DNA of 64,000 nucleotides from Flectonema sp. DT1601 (Eukaryota > Euglenozoa > Diplonemea > Diplonemida > Diplonemidae). The stretch covers positions 434,001-498,000 of the forward strand of contig OZ025829.1 in the NCBI GenBank assembly GCA_964019425.1. The letters are read 5' to 3'. The stretch's first letter is position 1; every line of letters begins with the position of its first letter. Below are positions 1 to 10,593 of this stretch, piece after piece. The translations under genes were made by a program, and so were the position numbers. Under the pieces are notes generated by a model. That model did no database searches, was not told the DNA's origin, and saw only the letters and a list, made by a program, of their open reading frames with translations.

Positions 1-1872
1 CCACAAGTCTATCACAACGGGGACAGCATTGTTGCCATCTCACCGCCAACTATCCATGATACTAAGAGTCCAACAGATGTTACTTCACCAACTCGGATGG
101 ATATTGATATTGACACGGTGATTGCCGTCAATAACAGAAGTCTATATGATATTGACATCATCCCACCACCACATGTGGATACTCTTATAAGTACCAAGAA
201 AAAGAGTAACGACTCAATTCATAAAACTTGCCTTACCGATGTCGATAACAATAGCTACAACGAGATATCACCACCACAAACGGATGTACATATGTTGATC
301 AATAACAATGATCTCAACGTAATTGAGCCTATTGCACCACCACATACGGGTGTTCATACGGTAATTAACAACAACAGTCTCGAGACATTCGGGTATATTT
401 CACCACCGCAGACTGGTATTCATATGCCTATAGTTATCGACAACAACAGTATCAACGCAAACGAACTTGCTTCACCACCACAAACTAATGTTCATATGGA
501 GGTCAGAAACAATAGTCTCATTGCGACTGAGGCTATATCACCACCGTGTTTAGAAACACCTGAACATCGACATGTGTTTGAAACACCGGTAAAACAAAAG
601 TCGGGAGGCAAAATCAAAACTCCGACAACCAACAAGATTGTCCCACAAGAACCACTAACTTGTTGGAATGGACACAATCGGGAGCTTATTTATGATTTAG
701 CAATGAATAGGCAACCTAACAAGATTGTTACAACATACACTGCACCATCGTTAAAAGTTACAACTCCGAAAACAGCAGCACGAAATAACACTGTTGTCAT
801 AGACACAGAAGATAGTATGAACCCCGTAACTTCAATGCCGGAAAGTTTAAGTGATGCCCTTGAACCTTGTTCAAAACGTAACAAAAAGTCCAATATACTG
901 TCTCATAAACATGCTATGAAGCAATCCAAAAAGAAAGCTTTCAATAATGGATCTCACGAGTCAATTATCCCTAAAACTAAAGTCATTACGCAATCACATA
1001 CGCAGATTAAGGATAAAACATCGGAACCTATCAATGAAGAATCTAGTAAGATACTTCCCCAACTTAAAGATGAAACCAGAAGTAAGAAAGATGAGACATC
1101 GTCGCATGTTGAACTAGAAAAGGCAACAGAAGTTAATACAATAGTTGAGAACTCAATGACCGACGTGCCAACGACAACATCCTCGTCAGAACCATCCTAC
1201 AAAGATACAACGCATATCAAGAGGAAATGTAAATATTGCTTCAAGACTAAAAAATCAATTATTGATCATGTCCACATATGCGCAATATTCAGAGCCTCAA
1301 AGGACTTTCCATATTACATGGATCATGATAATACAACGTATGAAGTTAACAACAGTGATGGCTCCAACAAGATCACAATGGTCATCAAGGAGAAGAAGAA
1401 ATTAAACATGCGGTCTATCAAAAGAGGTACAAAACTAGTAACACAAATTCTTGAGAAAGAGGATAGTACACTAACTACACCAAAAAGAGATACCCGCAAA
1501 AGATTAAATTCTGAAAGTCCGATTCCAATAATCGAATTTAATGGATACATGGACAAGGACAAGAGAAAAAAGTTAGAGAATAAGAACGGATCTAAAAGTA
1601 AACGCAAGATCAAAGTTGAGGTTAATAAGATGCTAGTCGCTTCAACAAAAAAGAAGGAGAAGTCGAAATATACAAAGAGATTAAATTCTGAAAGTCCTAT
1701 GCAGCCGCTACTAAGAAAAGATGTACGAAAGAAACGAGCCAAACAAGAAGATATCAACACACCTAAAAGTGAAGATAAAGAGAACGTTACGAACATCTTA
1801 GATACTCCTTCGACTCCTGCTTTACATGATTTTGAAGATGTATCAGAGTATGCATCAGAGCTTGATAATTAA
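1..1872 (+). CDS. Repeat-rich basic protein with a UBZ4-like zinc finger (5' end outside window)
   Basis: The frame is open from the first base of the window, so the true start lies upstream; about 623 residues are visible. The N-terminal ~180 residues are five to six imperfect copies of a ~22-residue unit with the pattern NNxSL...ISPPQTxVHM. The middle and C-terminal parts are Lys/Ser/Thr-rich. At about residues 410-427 there is C-x2-C-x9-H-x3-C, close to the C-x2-C-x11-H-x3-C of the UBZ4 ubiquitin-binding finger of RAD18 and SLX4. The sequence RLNSESP occurs twice, with several TP and SP sites that could be kinase targets, and the C-terminus is acidic. A nuclear scaffold or DNA-repair role is inference only. 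I do not recognise the protein as a whole. Confidence 0.75.
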   Translation, partial: PQVYHNGDSIVAISPPTIHDTKSPTDVTSPTRMDIDIDTVIAVNNRSLYDIDIIPPPHVDTLISTKKKSNDSIHKTCLTDVDNNSYNEISPPQTDVHMLINNNDLNVIEPIAPPHTGVHTVINNNSLETFGYISPPQTGIHMPIVIDNNSINANELASPPQTNVHMEVRNNSLIATEAISPPCLETPEHRHVFETPVKQKSGGKIKTPTTNKIVPQEPLTCWNGHNRELIYDLAMNRQPNKIVTTYTAPSLKVTTPKTAARNNTVVIDTEDSMNPVTSMPESLSDALEPCSKRNKKSNILSHKHAMKQSKKKAFNNGSHESIIPKTKVITQSHTQIKDKTSEPINEESSKILPQLKDETRSKKDETSSHVELEKATEVNTIVENSMTDVPTTTSSSEPSYKDTTHIKRKCKYCFKTKKSIIDHVHICAIFRASKDFPYYMDHDNTTYEVNNSDGSNKITMVIKEKKKLNMRSIKRGTKLVTQILEKEDSTLTTPKRDTRKRLNSESPIPIIEFNGYMDKDKRKKLENKNGSKSKRKIKVEVNKMLVASTKKKEKSKYTKRLNSESPMQPLLRKDVRKKRAKQEDINTPKSEDKENVTNILDTPSTPALHDFEDVSEYASELDN

Positions 1873-1906
1873 TCATCTTATACTTTCTACATTTATTGTA
1901 GAAGAG
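1870..1906 (+). repeat. Short hairpin motif, copy 1
   Basis: Just after the stop codon, TTTCTACA, a TTTAT loop and TGTAGAAG form an 8-pair hairpin (one G-T pair). About 37 bases around it recur at 35720-35756. It may be a 3' UTR element or a dispersed repeat. Confidence 0.4.
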
Positions 1907-2330
1907 TGCTCAAGAACAAACCTGTTTGTATATAGTGTGTAATTTAGCAATCCTTTAAAACGGATAACAAACATGTTTGAGAAAGAATGCCAGGGAGTGC
2001 ACAAGATCAGACAACGAAGACATCGACATCAGTTTGGCAGCTGCGAGTATCCTGAGTATTACTGTGTGTGATTGTGTTTTTGTTATTGGGTTGTACCCAG
2101 GGAAAGGAAAAGACATTGGAGTTTAACTTATTCTCCACCTTGTGCTCAGCAAATGAATAAAAAAAGGCAAACTGTTTGATCCAAATTGGATCCATACCAC
2201 ATCGCTGCTGGTGTCTGGTGAGGTTAAAAAATCTAGACAACCAGCAGCTTCTGATGACTGAACCTGGCTTATGCCCCAGGCGACCCTGCACCCCAATCCA
2301 ATGGTCCGCTCCTCATCGCGGCATGCGCGT
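1873..2330. other. Intergenic, no gene seen
   Basis: Apart from the hairpin at its start I see no gene. From about 2190 it becomes markedly more GC-rich than other spacers, which suggests inserted DNA leading into the inverted repeat at 2331. Confidence 0.5.
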
Positions 2331-3168
2331 GTAGAGGAAGGACGGGGGCTGTCACCACAATGTGACAAAGCAGACACCGCCACCGAAGAAGCAGCCACCA
2401 CCGATCCCTATGTGTGACTTGTGCGGCCAAAACAGCCACAATAAACACAACAAAACAGGTTTGCACCTTTGCCTCTTTGTTTCTTTCTCGCCGCTCGCCG
2501 TCAAGCACACATTGGGATGGATTAGATGGGTATGCTGGATGAATCGGTGTCGCCACAATGTGGAATGGAGGGCCAAAGCCAAAAGCTTGCCCAGATCCAC
2601 CTGAACACCACAAAATGTTCATTCTATTTAAAAAAAAAAATAAAAGAAAGCAGAACAAACAGATCGCCAAGTTGCTCACCGACTCCCCAGCGCTAACTCA
2701 CAGGAGGGCGGTGTTGTTAATCACCTTGGAGGCTGCAATGCACTCCCCATGTTGTCCAAAGGGATATACTGCAAATAGCAGTACGAGGAAGAGTTATTTT
2801 AAAAGTGCCGATCTGTTTTCTATCGGTCTTAACCTGGTGAGTCAGTATTTGTAAAAAAAGAAGAGAAAAAACAAAGTATAATGCCTCGAGCGACATTCTT
2901 TAATGATGCCGATGCGTTTTCTATCAGTCTTAACATGGCAAACTAGTATTTATAAAAAAAAGAAGATAAAAATAAAGCATAATGTCTCGAGCAACATTGT
3001 TTATTGCGCCGATCAGTTTTCTATCGGTCTATGTGTTTATACAAAGGAAAGTAAAAAGTAATTGTGTGTAGTAAACTGTAGAGAGAATAAAGTTAACAGT
3101 TAGGCTGCTTCTTCGGTGGTGGTGTCTGCCTTGTCACATTGTGGTGACAGCCCCTGTCCTTCCTCTAC
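2331..3168. repeat. 66-bp inverted-repeat pair around a 706-bp core (possible non-autonomous transposon)
   Basis: Bases 2331-2396 and 3103-3168 are reverse complements over 66 positions with three differences. The outer end reads GTAGAGGAAGGAC and the inner end GAAGAAGCAGCC. The core is GC-richer than the surroundings in its left half, holds three ~100-bp tandem hairpin repeats, and has no convincing gene. I find no clear target-site duplication outside the arms, so a foldback rearrangement is an alternative to a MITE-like element. Confidence 0.7.
2793..3060. repeat. Three ~100-bp tandem repeats with a GCCGAT...ATCGGTC hairpin
   Basis: GCCGAT starts at 2807, 2908 and 3008, each time followed by GTTTTCTATCGGTC or a one-base variant. 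The GCCGAT and ATCGG halves can pair into a hairpin. Between the hairpins comes an A-rich stretch with TAATG(C/T)CTCGAGC. The third copy is shorter and diverges. Confidence 0.7.
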
Positions 3169-3842
3169 TCTGGATCCTTACGCAAACAAGGAGGGAAGAC
3201 TACCACTTTCTTACTAATATCTATGGGTGTCTCATTCCTAAATATCATTCCGATATCAAACCCTTGTTGTTGAGTTGTTTCAGTTGTAACGATCAATGTT
3301 GGCAGAGCTGGCGAGTTATCCAGTGTAAGTAGATGATCTTGTAACAGGTATTGAAACTACGTAAGACGATTCCTAGACACAGGTCATCCTGCAATGAAAA
3401 TGGGAAGCGCTCAGTAAAGGAGAAACTCCTGTGATGTTGAATATGAATATGAGTTAGATAGGGAGAATAATCTTACTACCTGTTCGAATGGTTATTTGAA
3501 TTCTGACGTCTATTATTTAGTTTGTGAGCTTCCCGGTTGTACTTATTATATTTCTCATTGCAGATGCCACGTATGCACTTCTCGTGAGTTTGGCGGCTCT
3601 AGCTGGTGTAATGCATATGTGTTTGTGTTGGGATGATTATCTTTGGTACTTGTTATAACTGCCACCGCATTCACATTCGATCTTGTTTGTTAATATTAGG
3701 GCTTTACGTATTTGTGAAGGAATTACTTTTTTTTTTTGTTGAATTAATTTAATTTATTTATTTTCTAAACAACTAGAAAAAGAAAAACTTCCATTATCGG
3801 CTGATAGGTTTGTAAACCTTTTTAATTATTTTCTTCCAGGTG
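3169..3842. other. Intergenic / 5' leader region
   Basis: No convincing coding region. It ends in a T-rich tract and TTCTTCCAG directly before the next gene's start codon (AG at 3838-3839), which looks like a 3' splice site for a 5' UTR intron or for trans-splicing. Confidence 0.45.
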
Positions 3843-5627
3843 ATGTCAGAATGGGCAACCAAAAGGTTGGATGTGGAGGCAAGCCTCGCGGTATCCACTG
3901 CCATGGCAAGTCAGCAAGTTGACGAAATGGCTCGGTATTTGGATGATGCATATGCAAAGATTGAAGCATTGCAGAACCAAACCAATTTACTGAATGAAGA
4001 AGCCAACACTTTAAACGAAGAGAATGACCGGCTTGCGGCTCAGGTTGCGGAAAGGAATGAATCTATTGTCGGGTTGAGGGAACAAGTTCAGGAATTAGGT
4101 AATACTATTGTACACTTAGAGAATGAGCGGCAAAACAACAGTTTTTCGCGACATATGTCGACTCTGGATGCTTCTTCTCATCATCGGATGCAAAGCAGAT
4201 TAAATAGATCATCTCGCGGGTACTTTGCGCCTTCAAAGCACCGGTCTTGTGCACCACTTCCCGAGACAGTAAAGCCTTCTCCAACTCTTGCACCACCACA
4301 TGAATCGGACAGCTATGCTTCCCTCAGAAGACAGCGCGATAATTTAATTGCACTTCAAAACGGAGGAGTTATAGGACTTGAGTCAGCATTGAGTGCTATT
4401 GAAGCAAAGCTTGATGCATTGCAGTGCAGTTTACCTCTCGACGGAACGGCTTCTCCAATTGCGTATGTTATTACATTATTGTTTTTAAATATAGCAAACC
4501 ATGACAGTGACTGTGTTGCATTGAACTGCTCCGTCTCTAATGTCTTTGTTTGTGAAGAAATAATAATAACAACAAAAAGAAATAAGTCCCAGCAGCCGAC
4601 CGAAAGTGACAGAGCTTACTGATGGTAAGTTAACAGCACTGCCGTCACCTGAGGAGTTGTGTGACAGTCCTGCAGTGGGTCAGATGAGTCCAATACAACC
4701 ACTATGTTTGAAGAAGACTAACGTCGTACCTCCTTTGGAAAACTCTGTTAAGCACTGGATGACAACGCAGGGTGAAAATACTACTACTGTAGTTGACACA
4801 GTCGACACTGACACTCCTCAAACAATTAAAAAGTTCCCTACCACAGATCGGATTTACGGAGTTGGTAAGACATCTGTACAGAGCAAGTTGACCACAAATA
4901 CTGAGGAACCAAGTATCTCCACTCGGCATACAAAGGTTTGTGCTACAAAAGAACCATCTGCGCAGATACAACAGAAAATTCAGCAACCAATTGAAGCGAA
5001 TATAATTGGTAGCCTGAATCGAGTGTTTGAACGAAGCAGAGAAAAAGAAAAATTCATCACAACACCGGTATCTGAGATTGTTGGGTATTCCGAGAAAGTT
5101 GTTCATAAGAATAATGAGCAGGCTAACAACTACGAGCCTGTGTTTAAGGCAGTATGTAGATGCTTAAACATACCTACAAGTATGAAGTCACGTCGTGATG
5201 TCTCTAGGCTTTATCTTACTGAGACGAGTCGGCAACCACTGCTGCCGGCCGAATGTCTGGAGCTGCGTTCAACTGAAGTTACTGAAATGCCTCTTGACGT
5301 GCTTGAATACTTAATTAGGTATGTGTGTTTGATTTTATCTGAACCAACAAAACCGTTAAAAAAAGAAAAAAAACTACTAAAATCAGCCTTCTTCCCTATT
5401 GGAATTACCTGCTTTACCATCGTCAGATCCGAATGCGTGATCGCCGTTTGAATTCTATTCGAATATCGGGTGATTTTCAGTATTATAAATCGTGTTTTAT
5501 GATTCTACGATTGAACGCTACTTGGTCTATAACTGTTCGATTTGCAATTAAAAAAACGATTAAAAGATATTACGAGATGTGGTTTAATATTTATAAAATG
5601 AAGGCAACCAGTCCTGTGTACTACTGA
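3843..5627 (+). CDS. Coiled-coil protein, three exons, function unknown
   Basis: Proposed exons are 3843-4462, 4593-5318 and 5387-5627, giving 1587 nt and 528 residues in one frame. Both introns start GTATGT and end in CAG; the second ends ACTACTAAAATCAG, matching the branch/acceptor motif of other introns here. Residues ~25-110 are a heptad-type coiled coil rich in Leu, Glu, Asn and Gln. A Ser/Pro/His-rich linker follows, then a second predicted helical stretch near residues 180-205. Exon 3 adds a basic, aromatic-rich tail (YWNYLLYHR and WFNIYKMK). I chose the ATG at 3843, three bases after a TTCTTCCAG acceptor. A structural or cytoskeletal role is plausible from the coiled coil only. Stop to next start is 155 bases. 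Confidence 0.7.
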
Positions 5628-5782
5628 CAAAAAAAAAAAGCAACTTCTTTTTTATTTTATTTTTTACGTTTCGTTGTTTTTCTGTTACTCTGCGGTACCG
5701 CTTGTATTGTAACAACAATACCAGAGTTTTGATGTTATTCAGCGTCGTTTTCATGAATTTCTATAAACCAGGGAAATCCAAT

Positions 5783-6526
5783 ATGTCCGACTGCCCATAT
5801 GTTAAAGAATGTGGGACGTGTCCGGTCCCCAACTGCCCGGTCTGCAGCGCATCTACTGAAGATCCAGGTGAGAAAGCCAAAGCAAAGGCAGAGAAAGCAA
5901 AAGACGAAGGAAATGATTGTTATAAAACAGGTGATTATAAGACAGCCCTCAGACACTACTCACTTTCTGTTAACTTAGTTCCAGGAAGTCATGTTTACAG
6001 ATCAAACAGATCAGCAGCACACTGCTCACTCGGAAATTATCAGCAGGCTCTTGAAGACGCACAAAAAACTATCGAACTTAAATCTGACTGGGGAAAGGGT
6101 TACTCCAGAGCTGCCATGGCATTCTCGGTATGCAATTTTTTAAAGCCAACAGATCACTTTCTTTGTAAATCCCGTTACTTAAAATAATAACAATCAGGGT
6201 CTTAGATACTACCACTTAGCTGCTGAAGCACTTACAAAACAGCTCGAAATCGAGGGGGGGGTATGACTTCTTATTGCTTTCTTTTTGTTGTAGAATTTGA
6301 CTGTAGGAAATTGGTGCGTTTGAAATTTTCTTTTCTCTCTTCTATGAGATATATAACATAAACTTAATTTCAGGGCAACGAGGCAGCCTCAGCATCACTT
6401 AAGACTGCGTTAGCCAATGCAGAGAAGTCAGGTTTCACAAGAGAACAGGAGGCTGACACACTTGCAAAGCAGGCTGACGAAGAGAAACAAGCGAGGATGG
6501 CTGAAATGGGATGCTGTGTTATGTAA
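5783..6526 (+). CDS. Small TPR protein with C-terminal CaaX prenylation motif
   Basis: Exons 5783-6127, 6198-6260 and 6374-6526 join in phase 0 and encode 186 residues. A Cys-rich N-terminus (residues 4-22, several CP pairs) is followed by an Ala/Lys helix. Two or three tetratricopeptide repeats come next, with the usual GNDCYKTGDYKTAL and SNRSAAHCSLGNYQQAL cores, as in STI1/Hop-type co-chaperones. The last residues are CCVM, a CaaX box expected to be farnesylated, with a second Cys that could be palmitoylated. The protein is therefore likely membrane-tethered. Introns begin GTATGC and GTATGA; the first ends TAATAACAATCAG. Exon 2 ends in a run of eight G. An acceptor-like TAACAACAATACCAG lies 58 bases before the start. 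Chaperone adaptor function is inference from the TPR fold. Confidence 0.8.
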
Positions 6527-6822
6527 GTTGTGATGTTGTACCAGATGAATGATTTATAATGAATTTTTGCAATCGAATATACGATCGTACCTCAAGTTAT
6601 AAAAGCCTGACAATAAAGGTATACTTGACTCCACATCCCTAATCGTCTTGATTAATGGCCGTAGATTATTTACAGATGCGAGGAACGAAGAAACAAGGCA
6701 AAAAAAAAAAAAAAAAAAGAAAAATATTCGTTCAGCCAGTGGTTTTCTTAAGGTTTACGTTAATAAGAAAAAAAAACTGAATTTACAATTTTTCATTTCT
6801 AAGTGTAGGACTACTATAAAAT

Positions 6823-9800
6823 ATGACCACTACCAGTGTGACTTTCACTCTCAATGGTGAACAGCACACGGTAGACGTGAGTACCACTACTGGATTAGAG
6901 ATCACCAGCACACTTAATGACTATATCCGTCAGCAGACAACACTGACTGGAACAAAGCGTAGTTGTGGAGAGGGTGGATGCGGGGCTTGCATGGTCATGT
7001 TAAAAACCGGTACCAAAGGAGGAGTTGCAATAAATTCCTGCCTAAGACCTTTGTTGACTTGCAACGGACAAGACTTTGTTACTATTGAAGGGATCGGCAG
7101 TCAGACAAAAGGATATCAACCGATTCAAACGAAATGCGCATCATCGGGAGGTTCCCAATGTGGATTTTGCAGTCCCGGATTTGCAATGTCGATGTACTCG
7201 TTACTAAGTAACTCTTCAACGACACCTCAGCATTTGAGAGTTGATGAAGCACTTCAGGGTAACATCTGTCGTTGCACAGGATTTCGACCAATTCTTCAAT
7301 CGTTTTATGATGCACCTCCACCTGCTAATGAAGTCGAATCGAAGTTGTCAGCTCCATGTCTTCCTCTTCAATTGACTTCAGGTGCTACCTGGATTGATGT
7401 TTCTACTGAACAACAATTATCAGCACTTCTGTTGCAATACAGCAAACAAACACCACCTCCAAAGGATGTTATGTTGGTAGGTGCTCGTACCAGTTTTGGT
7501 ATTTGGAAGACTCGTTCACCAGATGTCTACTTACACATTGCTAAGGTTGGTTCTTTGAAAAACCTATCTCGTGACAGTACGACAAACAATTGGGAGATTG
7601 GTACTGCAGTTCCTATTCAGCAAGTTATTAATTACCTGGGTACGTTTACAGGAGTTGGTTGTAATCACATTCCTCAAGTAGTTAGCCACTTAGGGAAGGT
7701 TGCTGCCGAACCTATTAGAAATGTGGCCACCATTGGTGGTAACATTATGTTGACACACTTACATCAGCATGCAACTGATGGTACTAACTTCGCTTATTCT
7801 GATGTGACTACTTTATTATATGGATATGGTGCAACACTAAAGATTCACGATGCGGTTGCTGGAGTTACGAAGGAAGTTTCATTCGATGAATTCTACGCTA
7901 CTGACATGACGTACTGTTACTTAGTATCGATAATCATTCCTGCTTCTACTGACGTATCTCAATTCAAATCTTTTAGAATAGCTGCTAGAAATGGATTATC
8001 TCATCCTTATGCTGTTGCTTCTATAAAGTGTAATGTTGTGAATGGAGTTATCAACGGAGGTGTTAATGTTGTTTTGGGAGGAATCGCAAATAGACCAGCT
8101 CAGTACCTTCAAACAGCTACTGCGATGTTAAATATGAACATCACCGACATTTCTAAATTCAGATCTGTGTGTGGTGTTCTTCAAGGAGAAGCTGTTCCTA
8201 CTCCAGTTGAAGGTCGTGTGAGTTTCAGAAACAGCGTCGTTGTCTCTTTCTTATACAAATTCTTTTTATCATTGCAAACATCTCTGCCGGCTAAGTTGCA
8301 AAATGAAGCGCTTTCTTGGTTTCCAAGACAAGCGATTACTGCATCAGCAAAGTACAGCAGCGATCCAACTATGTTCCCAATTACTAAACCTGAACCAAAT
8401 ATTGATGCTTTAAGACAGGTCGGTGGCGAAGTGCAATACATCGACGACTTAGAAACTGGATCACAGACAATGCATCTTGCAGTTGTGTTGTCGAGTAAGG
8501 TTGGGAAATTCTCTTTTGACACAACTAAAGCAAAGGGAATGTCAGGTTTTATTGGTTTCTACCAAGCAAAAGACATGACTGAGCTATTCAACGATGCAGT
8601 ATTACAAGGACCAGTTGTAGCAGAATCAAAGAGTGAATACGTTGATCAGATTATCGCCGTGGTTGCTGCACAAACTGCCATTCAGGCAACAGACATTGCG
8701 AGAGCTGTTGATGTTACGTACACGAGTGTTAAACAACCAATTATTAGCGTTGATCAGGCGGTTGAACATCGATCATTTCACTTTCAAATTGATCCTCCTC
8801 ATGTTCACAAAGGAGATGCTTCAAAAGCTATTTCAAACTCACCTCACAAAGTAACTTCAAAGAGCTACTGTGCTCAACAGTACCATTTCCATATGGAAAC
8901 TCAATCGTGTATGGCGAAGGTAAACTCATCAGGAAAGGGTATTCATGTGTACGTCAGTACACAAGCACCTTCTTTATGTGCTGCACAAGTTCAAGCCGCG
9001 ACTGGTCTTCTATCTGGAGATGTCACCGTTGAAACCCCAAGATGTGGTGGAGGTTATGGTGGAAAGTTATTCAATTCGTTTAAAGGAGCTTGCATCACTG
9101 CTGCTTTAACAAAGCAATTTAGAAAACCGTCAAAGATGGTGATGGCACTTGAAGAGAATATGAGAAATATGGGAACTCGTTTTGACTGGAGATTTGACTA
9201 CTCTGTTGGATTTCAGGATGACGGGACCATTACGGGAGTAGAAGCAACTTTTTATACCAACTGTGGGTACTTCGATATCGATGCCTCCCAGTCATCTGGT
9301 TTAGTGATGTCTGCTTTTGATAATTGTTATAATATCCCAAATTGGAAAGTCGAACATCGCCTTTGCAAAACTGACGTTCCACCAGGAACCTCCATGAGAG
9401 GACCAGGTTATGTCCCTGGAGTCTACTTTATTGAAAGTATTATTGATCGGGTTTCCTCAGAATTAAATATCACTCCAGACGCAGTTCGTCAAAAGAACTT
9501 TTACAAGCCCGGTGATGTCACCCCTTATGGAATGACTTTAAGCCAGTTCTCCAACATGGATACGTTATTCTCAGACTTGAAACAGACATACGGAAATATT
9601 AGAAAAAGTGCTGATGCTTTCAATGCGGCTAACCTGTTCACTAAAAAGGGAGTTTGTATGGTACCTGTTAAGTACGGAATGAACTGGGCAAATTTAGAAG
9701 GATTGTACAGCTTCATGGTTGACATTAACATCCAGGCTGACGCCAGCATTGCTATGACTGCAAGCGGAGTTGAACTCGGACAAGGTCTCGCTGTTAAGGT

Positions 9801-10593
9801 TTCACAAGTAATAAGTCATCAACTGGGTGCTCCACAAAGTCTTATTACGAATGATGCCACCAGTACAAAGGTTGTTAACGACATTGGTTCATTAACTGCC
9901 TACAGTACCACCAGTGAATTATGTTGCGCAGCAGCTCTAAACGCCTGTGCTGAATTAAACAAAGTCTTAGCACCTGTAAGAAAATCATTACCTCCTACAG
10001 CTACCTGGACTGATGTTGTTAAACAAGCAATTACGATGGGTGTTAAACTCCATGCTAAGGCATCTTCAAAGGATAAGCCTACTATTCATAAACCAGATCA
10101 ATACAACAGTTACTGCGCAGCTGTTATTGAGGTCCAACTTGATACTTTGACTGGTGAGATAAAGCTTCCTTCAATCAACATTGCGTATGATGCTGGTAAG
10201 TCTATCAACCCAATGGTTGACAGAGGTCAGGTTGAAGGAGCGTTTATGCAGGGGCTTGGATACGTATTGACTGAAGAGATCAGTCGAAACCCAACAACAG
10301 GAGTAAGAACAGCGAGAAACACTTGGGAATACCATGTTCCATCTGTTGCTGATACACCAGAAAACTGGTCAACTCTTCTGACAAACATCACCAACCCCGA
10401 CGGTATCTTATCATCGAAGGCAACTGGCGAGCCAACTGTTTGTCTTGGAGCTGGTGTTGCGTTTGCTGTTGCTGACGCAATTCGTGCAAGTGGTGAAAAG
10501 ACCTACACAGCATCCTCGATTCCTATCCCTGTCGCTGATAGAATGTTGGGATGCAATCCGACGATGGATTTCCAAAAGTTTGTGTTTCAGTGA
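6823..10593 (+). CDS. Xanthine dehydrogenase/aldehyde oxidase-family molybdo-flavoenzyme
   Basis: A single exon of 1256 residues, close to the usual ~1330. The order is standard: a [2Fe-2S] domain with CGEGGCGAC (~47-55); a second [2Fe-2S] domain with QCGFC and CRC (~112-151); an FAD domain (~185-450, containing IRNVATIGGNIM); and a molybdopterin domain (~520-1256). The catalytic Glu of the GEP motif is E1203. The purine-binding residues of bovine xanthine dehydrogenase look changed: Glu802 aligns with L749, Arg880 falls on a Leu/Val in SSGLVMSAF, and Phe914 aligns with Pro861. Aldehyde oxidases also lose the Glu and the Arg, so oxidation of an aldehyde or N-heterocycle other than xanthine is more likely than purine breakdown. 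It is cytosolic or peroxisomal in relatives. The ATG at 6823 begins the first domain. Confidence 0.93.
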   Translation: MTTTSVTFTLNGEQHTVDVSTTTGLEITSTLNDYIRQQTTLTGTKRSCGEGGCGACMVMLKTGTKGGVAINSCLRPLLTCNGQDFVTIEGIGSQTKGYQPIQTKCASSGGSQCGFCSPGFAMSMYSLLSNSSTTPQHLRVDEALQGNICRCTGFRPILQSFYDAPPPANEVESKLSAPCLPLQLTSGATWIDVSTEQQLSALLLQYSKQTPPPKDVMLVGARTSFGIWKTRSPDVYLHIAKVGSLKNLSRDSTTNNWEIGTAVPIQQVINYLGTFTGVGCNHIPQVVSHLGKVAAEPIRNVATIGGNIMLTHLHQHATDGTNFAYSDVTTLLYGYGATLKIHDAVAGVTKEVSFDEFYATDMTYCYLVSIIIPASTDVSQFKSFRIAARNGLSHPYAVASIKCNVVNGVINGGVNVVLGGIANRPAQYLQTATAMLNMNITDISKFRSVCGVLQGEAVPTPVEGRVSFRNSVVVSFLYKFFLSLQTSLPAKLQNEALSWFPRQAITASAKYSSDPTMFPITKPEPNIDALRQVGGEVQYIDDLETGSQTMHLAVVLSSKVGKFSFDTTKAKGMSGFIGFYQAKDMTELFNDAVLQGPVVAESKSEYVDQIIAVVAAQTAIQATDIARAVDVTYTSVKQPIISVDQAVEHRSFHFQIDPPHVHKGDASKAISNSPHKVTSKSYCAQQYHFHMETQSCMAKVNSSGKGIHVYVSTQAPSLCAAQVQAATGLLSGDVTVETPRCGGGYGGKLFNSFKGACITAALTKQFRKPSKMVMALEENMRNMGTRFDWRFDYSVGFQDDGTITGVEATFYTNCGYFDIDASQSSGLVMSAFDNCYNIPNWKVEHRLCKTDVPPGTSMRGPGYVPGVYFIESIIDRVSSELNITPDAVRQKNFYKPGDVTPYGMTLSQFSNMDTLFSDLKQTYGNIRKSADAFNAANLFTKKGVCMVPVKYGMNWANLEGLYSFMVDINIQADASIAMTASGVELGQGLAVKVSQVISHQLGAPQSLITNDATSTKVVNDIGSLTAYSTTSELCCAAALNACAELNKVLAPVRKSLPPTATWTDVVKQAITMGVKLHAKASSKDKPTIHKPDQYNSYCAAVIEVQLDTLTGEIKLPSINIAYDAGKSINPMVDRGQVEGAFMQGLGYVLTEEISRNPTTGVRTARNTWEYHVPSVADTPENWSTLLTNITNPDGILSSKATGEPTVCLGAGVAFAVADAIRASGEKTYTASSIPIPVADRMLGCNPTMDFQKFVFQ

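Noticed and set aside
3564-3571. ATGCCAC|GTATGC as a micro-exon for the coiled-coil gene
   Set aside because: Joining it to the acceptor at 3839 gives the wrong reading frame.
5427-5451. Alternative third exon of the coiled-coil gene starting at 5427
   Set aside because: It would end after a few codons, whereas the acceptor at 5386 opens 80 codons and fits the branch motif.
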